Below are positions 1 to 5,497 of a stretch of 10,007 nt of DNA, piece by piece; positions within the stretch are counted from its first letter, which is position 1; the number at the start of each line of letters is the position of its first letter. The notes below the pieces were generated by a model that was not told the DNA's origin, searched no databases, and saw nothing but the letters and a program-made list of their open reading frames with translations. The stretch spans positions 1 to 10,007 of the forward strand of contig JAOAFK010000086.1 in the NCBI GenBank assembly GCA_026416315.1. Direction: 5' to 3'. The DNA comes from Syntrophorhabdaceae bacterium (GTDB taxonomy: Bacteria; Desulfobacterota; Syntrophorhabdia; Syntrophorhabdales; Syntrophorhabdaceae). The position numbers and the translations under genes were made by a program.

Positions 1-1
1 G

Positions 2-349
2 GTTGCCCTTGCCATTGATAATCTTATTGACAGGATGGAGACAAAAATCCATGCAGATGTCCTTTTTTCACCAAAGGCAATTGAAGAAATCAAGCAACTC
101 ATGATTGCAGTGGGAGCAGAATTTAATGATGTGAAAAGTTATTGTGAAAATAAAACAGAAGAAAATAAGAAAAAGATAAAGGAAGACTTAGATAAGGTAT
201 GGAAATTAGCATCAGAATTTGAAATTACACATCAGAACCGTTTGATTATCGGGGTTTGTATGCCAAAGGCATCATATCTTTATATAGATATAACCGATTC
301 ACTAAAGAGAATTGCGCGAGAGCTTGCGGAATTTTCTGAATATGCATAA
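2..349 (+). CDS. PhoU-domain protein, C-terminal end (probable Na/Pi cotransporter), 5' partial
   Basis: The reading frame is open to the left edge, so this is the C-terminal 115 residues of a longer protein; an internal ATG at 35 is probably not the start. The fragment is helical and charged, and ends with a PhoU-like pattern: a basic HQNRLIIGVC stretch followed by an acidic-aromatic YLYIDITDSLKRIARELAEF helix. In the PhoU family, the equivalent helix carries acidic residues that bind metal clusters. Bacterial Na/Pi cotransporters often end in such a domain, and that is the favoured identity; a stand-alone PhoU-like protein is the alternative. The transporter membrane part would lie outside the window, so the transport role is inferred. 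A strong terminator follows directly. The next genes are on the opposite strand, so it is not part of their operon. Confidence 0.6.
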   Translation, partial: VALAIDNLIDRMETKIHADVLFSPKAIEEIKQLMIAVGAEFNDVKSYCENKTEENKKKIKEDLDKVWKLASEFEITHQNRLIIGVCMPKASYLYIDITDSLKRIARELAEFSEYA

Positions 350-354
350 CACAC

Positions 355-388
355 AAGGGTTATCTTTTAGATAACCCTTTTTTTATTT
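355..388 (+). terminator. Rho-independent terminator of the PhoU-domain gene
   Basis: A perfect 8-bp stem, GGGTTATC (357-364) with GATAACCC (370-377), closes a TTTTA loop. The flanking AA/TT pairs extend it to 10 bp. A run of seven T follows, then ATTT. It begins 5 bases after the stop codon at 349. In the minus direction the hairpin is followed by TTGTGTGTT, a poor T-tract, so it would stop the converging minus-strand operon less well. Confidence 0.9.
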
Positions 389-407
389 AAATAACAATAA
401 AAAGCTT

Positions 408-1019
408 TTAAAAAAAATACTTTATAACAATAAAACCACCAACGAGTAAAACAGTAAATATAATTGTCAGGAGATTAAAATATCTGTCTATAAAGATTTT
501 TATAGGCTTGCCAAATATATAAATCATTGCAGCCACTAAAAAGAAACGAAGACTTCTCGAAATGATGGATGCAATGAGAAAAACATTGAAAGAGATCTTA
601 AATGCGCCTGCACTTATTGTGAATACTTTGTATGGGATAGGGGTAAATCCTGCGATGCCCACTGCCCATGCGTCATATTTTATATACAGTTCACGGACAT
701 AATGATATTGTTCTTGAAATCCATAAAAGGAGAGTATCTTCATTCCTATCGTGTCCATGAATGTCAATCCTATGAGATATCCGAAAGCGCCTCCCAATAT
801 GGAACCGATGGAACATATCAATGCATAATAAAAAGACCTTGTGGTTATGGAAAGGCATAATGCTATTAAAAGCACATCCGGCGGGATGGGAAAGAAAGAT
901 GATTCGGTAAACGCAAGGAGAAATAGGGCAGGTGTACCATAAGGTGTCTCAGCCCAGTGAAGCACCCAGTCATACATCCTCCTTATATAATTTTGCTTTG
1001 TGGCAATGGCATTTCCCAA
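408..1019 (-). CDS. YqaA/DedA-type membrane protein (VTT/SNARE-associated domain)
   Basis: A 203-residue integral membrane protein of the DedA/VTT superfamily, closest in layout to YqaA proteins. Visible signatures are E39 with FPIPPD at 43-48 in a re-entrant-like hydrophobic segment, a glycine-rich GGAFGYLIG at 76-84, and FTPIPYKVFTISAGAF at 125-140. The C-terminal 60 residues are strongly hydrophobic. DedA-family proteins act in the inner membrane and are linked to lipid flipping and proton-motive-force maintenance; the substrate here cannot be read from sequence. The chosen start is TTG (1017-1019), because AGGAGG at 1025-1030 stands 5 bases before it. A second AGGAGG at 978-983 directly abuts an in-frame ATG (975-977), which is too close for normal initiation but could give a 189-residue form. 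It is the last gene of the flavodiiron operon, 39 bases after the small cysteine protein. Confidence 0.85.
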   Translation of the reverse strand: MGNAIATKQNYIRRMYDWVLHWAETPYGTPALFLLAFTESSFFPIPPDVLLIALCLSITTRSFYYALICSIGSILGGAFGYLIGLTFMDTIGMKILSFYGFQEQYHYVRELYIKYDAWAVGIAGFTPIPYKVFTISAGAFKISFNVFLIASIISRSLRFFLVAAMIYIFGKPIKIFIDRYFNLLTIIFTVLLVGGFIVIKYFF

Positions 1020-1024
1020 ATCAA

Positions 1025-1030
1025 CCTCCT
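1025..1030 (-). promoter_or_regulatory. Shine-Dalgarno site deciding a TTG start
   Basis: A perfect AGGAGG lies 5 bases upstream of the TTG at 1017-1019. No ATG or GTG is in frame at a suitable distance, so this site decides the start of the YqaA-like gene. Confidence 0.7.
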
Positions 1031-1058
1031 CTTCGTGCTTTTTTAAATTTAAATACTA

Positions 1059-1256
1059 TTAATTTTGATTTTTGTTCTCTTCCTCTAAACGAAAGACCTT
1101 TTGATTGCAGGGTATGTTTTTTTGAACATATCTCTTTCTTAAATGGCAGTATATGGCGATGAAGGTTCTACAGCTTTGAGAGCCGTCGAGACCCTCCTCT
1201 TTGGGTATCTCTGCATATTCACACATGAGGTCACAGAAATTTAACAGGTTTTTCAT
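1059..1256 (-). CDS. Small five-cysteine protein of unknown function
   Basis: A 65-residue protein I cannot assign to a named family. Its ATG (1254-1256) overlaps the TGA of the flavoprotein gene in an ATGA junction, and no good Shine-Dalgarno site is seen, so translational coupling is likely. Cysteines sit at 8, 12, 29, 37 and 50, giving a C-x3-C pair near the N-terminus and later single cysteines. The central part, about 22-50, mixes polar and aromatic residues (LDGSQSCRTFIAIYC) and looks folded. The tail after about 55 is charged (RLEEENKNQN). There is no signal peptide or membrane segment, so it is probably cytoplasmic. The cysteines suggest metal or Fe-S binding or thiol chemistry, but this is inference. 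Being coupled to an iron-sulfur flavoprotein in an oxygen-defence operon supports a redox role. It is likely a real gene because of the overlap, the regular operon spacing and the cysteine pattern. Confidence 0.7.
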   Translation of the reverse strand: MKNLLNFCDLMCEYAEIPKEEGLDGSQSCRTFIAIYCHLRKRYVQKNIPCNQKVFRLEEENKNQN

Positions 1257-1819
1257 TGCAACAATCTTTCCACTGCATTAATTGTATCTTTTATAGCTGT
1301 GGGATGCTCAAGGATGTCCCCCTTTTTTTCTATGCTTACAAAACCCAGGGTTTCATGGTAGGGTACACTTATGGATCTAAAAAAGGCCTTTATTGTTTCT
1401 TCACTACATTTAATGCCTGTATCGTTTTTCCTCCCGCCCACTGTTATAAAAAGACCTTTTCTTCCATAAAGATTTCTTATGTCCCTTTTTAAAATATATT
1501 TCTCGCACCAGAACGCCTGACACCTATCTATCATTATTTTTGTCTGGGCAGATACTCCGGAAAAGAAAACCGGTGTGGCAATAATAATTCTGTCGGCCCT
1601 CCTTATGGAATTGTAGATGGCTACCATTTCATCTTCAATGACACATATCCCAGTAATATTACATCCACCACAATCCTGACATGGTTTTATATGCATATTG
1701 TTCAGATTGAATATCTCAACATCGTGTATTTTTGTGTCTATAACCTTTATAGCCTCATTTAAAAGTAATTCAATATTACCCCCACTCCTGGGGCTTCCGT
1801 TAAAAACAGTTATTTTCAT
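1253..1819 (-). CDS. Iron-sulfur flavoprotein / NADPH-dependent FMN reductase family
   Basis: A 188-residue flavodoxin-fold protein. The N-terminal strand-loop NGSPRSGGN (7-15) is the FMN phosphate-binding loop of the FMN-reductase family. A compact cluster motif C47-x2-C50-x2-C53-x5-C59 matches the [4Fe-4S] site of Isf-type iron-sulfur flavoproteins. ATPVFFSGVSAQTKIMIDR near 80-100 is the family's typical second FMN-contact segment. Isf proteins of anaerobes take electrons from ferredoxin and have been tied to reduction of O2 and H2O2, which suits the neighbouring flavodiiron protein and rubrerythrin. The gene starts 24 bases after the rubrerythrin stop. An in-frame TAA lies just upstream, so this ATG is the first possible start. 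The only Shine-Dalgarno-like motif, TAAGG, is a single base from the ATG, which is unusual. The exact electron partners are not deducible. Confidence 0.88.
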   Translation of the reverse strand: MKITVFNGSPRSGGNIELLLNEAIKVIDTKIHDVEIFNLNNMHIKPCQDCGGCNITGICVIEDEMVAIYNSIRRADRIIIATPVFFSGVSAQTKIMIDRCQAFWCEKYILKRDIRNLYGRKGLFITVGGRKNDTGIKCSEETIKAFFRSISVPYHETLGFVSIEKKGDILEHPTAIKDTINAVERLLQ

Positions 1820-1843
1820 GCCTTAGGATAAAAGTTCAGTAAA

Positions 1844-2341
1844 TCAGGTTACCTTATAAAAAGCAACCTTTTTTGCGCCACAAACAGGGCATGTATCAGG
1901 GGCCTCTTTCTCTGCGGTGTAGCCACATACTTTACATATATAATAATCGAATTCTTCAGTTTCTTTACCAATGTTTTCGAGTGCTTTTTTATAGAGTTCT
2001 GCATGGATTTTTTCAACCTCATTGGCAATATGAAAACTCCTTGCAGCACTTTTATTACCTTCTTCATTGGCAATTTTTATCATTTCAGGATACATATTTT
2101 GAAATTCATGGGTTTCACCCATTATTGCCTCTTCGAGGTTTTCTCTTGTGGTTTTAATACCTTTAAGTTCCCTTAAATGGTTATGGGCATGGATTGTTTC
2201 AGCCTCTGCAGCAGCCCTGAAAAGTTTTGCAATCTGTTTGTATCCCTCTTCTTCTGCCTTTTTTGCAAAGGCAAGGTATTTTCTGTTTGCCTGGGATTCC
2301 CCGGCAAATGCCTCTTTTAGATTCTGTTCTGTTTTTGACAT
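1844..2341 (-). CDS. rbr: Rubrerythrin
   Basis: A 165-residue classical rubrerythrin: a four-helix diiron domain (about 1-130) followed by a rubredoxin domain. All expected diiron ligands are present: E15, E48, H51, E76, E79, E110 and H113, in the contexts GESQAN, EAETIHAH, GETHEF and NEVEKIHAELY. The rubredoxin Fe(SCys)4 site is C136-x2-C139 with C151-P-x-C154. The enzyme reduces hydrogen peroxide to water in the cytoplasm, using electrons from NAD(P)H through rubredoxin or a flavoprotein. AGGAGG stands 5-6 bases before the ATG and supports the start. It lies 15 bases after the flavodiiron gene, so the two are very likely co-transcribed. Together they would remove O2 and peroxide. Length and domain order are normal, and nothing is missing. 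Confidence 0.97.
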   Translation of the reverse strand: MSKTEQNLKEAFAGESQANRKYLAFAKKAEEEGYKQIAKLFRAAAEAETIHAHNHLRELKGIKTTRENLEEAIMGETHEFQNMYPEMIKIANEEGNKSAARSFHIANEVEKIHAELYKKALENIGKETEEFDYYICKVCGYTAEKEAPDTCPVCGAKKVAFYKVT

Positions 2342-2356
2342 GTTTCCCTCCTAATA

Positions 2357-3583
2357 TTATAAATTACTTTGTATTTTCTCATGATATTCCTTTACCTTCT
2401 TTGCAAACTCCCTTCCGAAATTATAACATTTCTCCTTATCTTCATCTTTGGGTCTATACTGTATCTGAAGACCTGGTTCGAATATTTCAAGCCCCATCTT
2501 TTTAATAAACTCGTAGGCCTCCTTCACACCACCTCCACCCCAACCAAAGCTGCCAAATGCACCCATAATCCTGTTTTTTGGTCTAAGTCCTGAAAGGTGA
2601 TACAAGAATTCAGCAACAGATGGAAACATAACATTGTTTATAGTTGGCGTCCCGATTAGAGCCCCTCTTGCCTTCCAGAATTCTTTGATTGCCACACTCA
2701 TAGGTGTTGCCCTTAATTTCATAACATTACAGTCAATGCCTTCATCTCTTATCCCTTGCATTAAAGGCATTGTCATCTCCTCTGTGCTGTGCCACATGGT
2801 ATCATAGATGATAACAACACTTAAATTTGCCTTTCCATTTGCCAGATCAAGATAAGTCTGTATGATTTTTTCCGGATTTTTTCTCCAGATTACACCGTGA
2901 TCAGGGGCTATCATATCTATTTCAATACCAAGTTTTACAATTTCATTGATCTTTGTCTTTATGAGTTGACCAAAGGGCATTAATATATTTGCGTAATAAT
3001 CGATTACTGCATCATCGAGTTCAAACTGGGATGCACATGCCACAAATTCGTCATCGAATCTTGAGGAAGTGGCTATATGTTGGCCGAATGCATCCTGGGA
3101 TATGAGTAATTTTGCCTCTTTTACATATGTGACCATGGAATCAGGCCAGTGTAACATGGGTGTTTCAATAAAAAAAAGTGTGTATTTTCCAGTGGAGAGG
3201 GTATCACCATTTTTTACTATATTGAATTTCCATTTAGATGTGTCAAAATATCTGTCAAGTCCTTTTTTCCCTCTTTCTGATATATAAATGGTTGCCTGAG
3301 GACACAAAAGCATAATGTTGTCAATACTGCTTACATGGTCAGGTTCGATGTGGTTTATTACGATATTTTTTATTTTATCCAGTTTCGTAATCTTTTTGAT
3401 ATTTTCTATGGTAACATGGGAGAAGTCGTGCTTTACTGTATCAATAAGGGTAATGTCTTTATCATTTATGAGATAGTTGTTGTATGTGGTTCCTCTCTGG
3501 GTAATATATCCATGAAAATCCCTTATGGCCCAGTCTATTGCTCCAACCCAATAAATATCAGGCTTAATTTCTACAGCCTTCAT
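2357..3583 (-). CDS. fprA: Flavodiiron protein (rubredoxin:oxygen oxidoreductase type)
   Basis: A 408-residue class A flavodiiron protein. The N-terminal metallo-beta-lactamase-like domain (about 1-250) carries the diiron ligands H78-x-E80-x-D82, with H83 beside them, then H145, D164 and H229, the full set of an active enzyme. The C-terminal flavodoxin domain starts near 255, with the FMN phosphate loop YDTMWHSTE at 260-268 and a glycine-rich FGSFGWGGGG late in the protein. There is no fused rubredoxin or flavin-reductase domain, so it needs a separate electron donor; the rubrerythrin and iron-sulfur flavoprotein downstream are candidates. The family reduces O2 to water, and some members reduce NO; sequence alone does not separate these. 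GGAGG stands 6 bases before the ATG. It heads the operon, with a promoter and possible operator just upstream. The symbol denotes the family name. Confidence 0.96.
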   Translation of the reverse strand: MKAVEIKPDIYWVGAIDWAIRDFHGYITQRGTTYNNYLINDKDITLIDTVKHDFSHVTIENIKKITKLDKIKNIVINHIEPDHVSSIDNIMLLCPQATIYISERGKKGLDRYFDTSKWKFNIVKNGDTLSTGKYTLFFIETPMLHWPDSMVTYVKEAKLLISQDAFGQHIATSSRFDDEFVACASQFELDDAVIDYYANILMPFGQLIKTKINEIVKLGIEIDMIAPDHGVIWRKNPEKIIQTYLDLANGKANLSVVIIYDTMWHSTEEMTMPLMQGIRDEGIDCNVMKLRATPMSVAIKEFWKARGALIGTPTINNVMFPSVAEFLYHLSGLRPKNRIMGAFGSFGWGGGGVKEAYEFIKKMGLEIFEPGLQIQYRPKDEDKEKCYNFGREFAKKVKEYHEKIQSNL

Positions 3584-3613
3584 AAACTACCTCCAAAATG
3601 GCATTGGTTTGTA

Positions 3614-3642
3614 ATAGTAAAGAATTTTAGGGAAAAATTCAA
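3614..3642 (-). promoter_or_regulatory. Promoter of the flavodiiron-rubrerythrin operon
   Basis: On the minus strand a -35 TTGAAT (3637-3642) and a -10 TACTAT (3614-3619) are separated by exactly 17 bases. Transcription would start near 3607 and leave an untranslated leader of about 24 bases before the flavodiiron ATG, which includes its GGAGG site. Hexamer match and spacing are good for a housekeeping sigma factor. No terminator is seen between the tRNA gene and this promoter, so read-through from the tRNA is also possible. Confidence 0.6.
3622..3640. promoter_or_regulatory. Candidate operator: 7-bp-arm inverted repeat inside the promoter
   Basis: GAATTTT and AAAATTC flank a 5-base centre (AGGGA on the + strand), giving a 19-bp perfect inverted repeat. 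It fills the space between the -35 and -10 hexamers of the flavodiiron operon, where a bound dimer would block RNA polymerase. It does not match the PerR, Fur or FNR consensus that I know. AT-richness raises the chance of random palindromes, so the operator role is inferred. Confidence 0.4.
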
Positions 3643-3691
3643 GGAAATATTTGACTATGGTTTTGTCTGTGTTAATTTATATGAGAATGAA

Positions 3692-3776
3692 TGCCGAAGA
3701 CGGGACTCGAACCCACACAGGCGTAATGCCTACTAGATCCTGAATCTAGCGCGTCTACCAATTCCGCCACTTCGGC
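3692..3776 (-). tRNA. trnL: tRNA-Leu (anticodon CAG)
   Basis: An 85-nt class II tRNA. The acceptor stem GCCGAAG pairs with CTTCGGC, followed by discriminator A at 3692. The D-arm holds GGCGGAATTGGTAGAC. The anticodon stem CTAGA/TCTAG encloses the loop TTCAGGA, giving anticodon CAG, which reads CUG leucine codons. A long variable arm lies between about 3712 and 3726, and the T-arm contains GGTTCGAGTCC. The 3' CCA is not encoded and must be added by the CCA-adding enzyme. It sits between the ribF start (divergent) and the flavodiiron operon (same strand). No integrase or direct repeat suggests its use as an attachment site. Confidence 0.97.
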
Positions 3777-3785
3777 ATTATATTT

Positions 3786-3814
3786 AGATTAGTAGTATTA
3801 AGTGATTATGTCAA
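3786..3814 (-). promoter_or_regulatory. Promoter of tRNA-Leu
   Basis: A perfect -35 TTGACA (3809-3814, minus strand) is followed after 17 bases by TAATCT (3786-3791), a weak -10 that keeps the key first two and last bases. It would start transcription a few bases before the mature tRNA 5' end at 3776. Its -35 overlaps the ribF ribosome-binding site on the other strand. Confidence 0.5.
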
Positions 3815-3823
3815 GAGGTGTAT

Positions 3824-4756
3824 ATGAAATTTTTTTTTGGCGTTCATAATGTGGAAAGATTTCCAAATACTGTGTTGACCATTGGAAATTACGATGGAGT
3901 CCATATAGGACATAAAAGGATAATCAAAAAGGTTGTGGAGTTAGCTTTGAAAATACATGGAACATCAATGCTTATGACTTTTGAACCACATCCATTGAGT
4001 ATTTTAAAACCTGAAAAATTAATAGGCAGAATAACGCCATTCCATATAAAGAAGAAAATCATAGAAGAAAGTGGCATTGAAGTAATGGTGGTTATGGAAT
4101 TTAATGATCAATTAAGACAGATGAGCCCTGAAGATTTTTTTAATAAAATCCTAATAGAAAAACTTGGTATCAAAGCCCTCATTGTAGGATACGATTTTAA
4201 ATTCGGAAGAGGTGGTTCAGGAGATGTAAATTCCCTCAAAAGCCTTTGTAATTCTTATGGAATTTACTTTGAATCCGTTGAAGCAGTTACCCTTGATGGA
4301 GATAAAGTGGGAAGTAACAGGATAAGAAAGATGCTTATCGAAGGCAATGTCAAAAGAGCTTCCCAGCTTTTAGGCAATTTTTATTTTATAGAAGGTAAGG
4401 TGATTAAGGGTGAAGGCAGGGGTAATAGGCTTGGTTTTCCCACAATAAATATTGAGACAGCATATGAAATCATCCCAAAGGAAGGTGTGTATATAACTGA
4501 AGTAGAATTCGATAACACAAGGTTTCCTTCTGTAACAAATATAGGATTTAATCCAACTTTTGATGGAAGGCGTTTAAGCATTGAAACACATATTATAGAC
4601 TTTACAGGAGACATTTACGGAAAAAATGTAGTCCTTTATTTTCATGAAAGGTTAAGGGCTGAAATCAAATTCAATTCCGTTGAAGATCTAAAAAGGCAGA
4701 TCCATATAGATGTCGATTCTGCGAGAACCTATTTTAATACACAGAAGATTTTATAG
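3824..4756 (+). CDS. ribF: Bifunctional riboflavin kinase / FAD synthetase
   Basis: A 310-residue RibF of normal length. The N-terminal FAD synthetase (adenylyltransferase) domain shows the nucleotidyl-transferase signature GNYDGVHIGH at 21-30, then TFEPHPLSIL, and YDFKFGRGGSGD in its middle. SNRIRKMLIEGNVKRASQLLG ends this domain. The C-terminal riboflavin kinase domain shows GRGNRLGFPTIN at 198-209, then a TNIGFNPTF and a GDIYG segment. The enzyme phosphorylates riboflavin to FMN and adenylates FMN to FAD in the cytoplasm, feeding flavoproteins such as the two in the divergent operon. ATG at 3824 is preferred to GTG at 3818, because AAGAGG (3813-3818) lies 5 bases before the ATG and covers the GTG. 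No clear promoter of its own was seen. Its stop overlaps the converging lipoprotein gene by 6 bases. Confidence 0.96.
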   Translation: MKFFFGVHNVERFPNTVLTIGNYDGVHIGHKRIIKKVVELALKIHGTSMLMTFEPHPLSILKPEKLIGRITPFHIKKKIIEESGIEVMVVMEFNDQLRQMSPEDFFNKILIEKLGIKALIVGYDFKFGRGGSGDVNSLKSLCNSYGIYFESVEAVTLDGDKVGSNRIRKMLIEGNVKRASQLLGNFYFIEGKVIKGEGRGNRLGFPTINIETAYEIIPKEGVYITEVEFDNTRFPSVTNIGFNPTFDGRRLSIETHIIDFTGDIYGKNVVLYFHERLRAEIKFNSVEDLKRQIHIDVDSARTYFNTQKIL

Positions 4757-5479
4757 TTTAAATGTGATCTGCTTTAAAATACCTGTGTCTTCTTCTTTTA
4801 TCTGGATGCGTAATTCTTTAGGTTTTTTTGATTCTCCTGGGAAGAATACAAAGCCGTGAGCCACCTCACCCTGATTTATGGGTTTGTTTTTTAGATTTCT
4901 TGCCTGTAAATCCTTCCTTATCATATCTTTTGCCTCTTGGTCCGATAATCCTTTTGCACCGCCCATTGTGAGTCCAGCTGCTGCACCCAATGCTGCCCCT
5001 TTCCCTGCAGACTCTAATACATTCTGACCCGTAATTATACCTATTGCAGCACCTATCGCACTGCCTGCAATGCCTGCAAGGACCGCACCTTTTGTCCCTT
5101 CTGAAGCCACAGGGCCGTATTTTGTCTTAGAATGTATCCTTTCATAGGCTATGCTGGAATCAAGGACAGGCCAAAGATTATCTTCCACATCAACAAGAAA
5201 GGTCTGGTTTGATACGATTTGAAGTCTATGAGGTCCTTTGTTGTCGAATATAACCTGAACAGGCAAAACCCCAGCGCCAATAATATCAAATCCAAATGCA
5301 TTTTCTGCCTCTTCCTTGTTGTCGAATACCCGGGCAGCAATATCTGCACCTGAAACATTTATCATGTTGGGATAGGCTGAAGGCAGTTTAAATGGTACGA
5401 CCTGTGTTTTATAGCTCTGGCATGCAATTACACATGCACTTATAAAAACTGTTAAAAAAAACATTAGATATCTTTTCAT
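4751..5479 (-). CDS. Glycine-zipper lipoprotein, unknown function
   Basis: A 242-residue predicted lipoprotein. From the ATG at 5479, a basic start (MKR) and hydrophobic segment lead to a lipobox VIAC, with C20 as the likely lipidated cysteine; ISAC at C16 is an alternative. Most of the protein would be extracytoplasmic. A glycine/alanine-rich stretch at about 128-178 has repeated G-x3-G and A-x3-G spacing in two halves, a glycine-zipper pattern that can insert into or pack on membranes. The remainder shows no family that I recognise. An upstream in-frame GTG at 5494 would add five residues, but has no good ribosome site. The ATG has GAGG 9 bases upstream. It follows pyrC by 18 bases, so it is probably co-transcribed with the pyrimidine genes, without obvious functional link. 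Its end overlaps ribF by 6 bases, tail to tail, and no terminator is visible. Confidence 0.8.
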   Translation of the reverse strand: MKRYLMFFLTVFISACVIACQSYKTQVVPFKLPSAYPNMINVSGADIAARVFDNKEEAENAFGFDIIGAGVLPVQVIFDNKGPHRLQIVSNQTFLVDVEDNLWPVLDSSIAYERIHSKTKYGPVASEGTKGAVLAGIAGSAIGAAIGIITGQNVLESAGKGAALGAAAGLTMGGAKGLSDQEAKDMIRKDLQARNLKNKPINQGEVAHGFVFFPGESKKPKELRIQIKEEDTGILKQITFKL

Positions 5480-5497
5480 GTTATCCAACCTCACTTT

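Noticed and set aside
389..415. AT-rich palindromic patch around AAAAGCTTTT as a second terminator for the minus-strand operon
   Set aside because: The stem is short and nearly all A/T, overlapping the stop region; not a convincing terminator.
3335..3736. A 133-codon open frame on the + strand
   Set aside because: It runs antisense through the flavodiiron start, its promoter and into the tRNA-Leu gene, so it cannot be a real gene.
3692..3776. tRNA-Leu as an integration site of a mobile element
   Set aside because: No integrase, no repeated tRNA end and no foreign-looking genes on either side.
3777..3782. A perfect TATAAT on the minus strand directly before tRNA-Leu
   Set aside because: It touches the mature tRNA 5' end, so initiation would fall inside the tRNA, and it is 26 bases from the TTGACA. 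TAATCT at 17 bases fits better.
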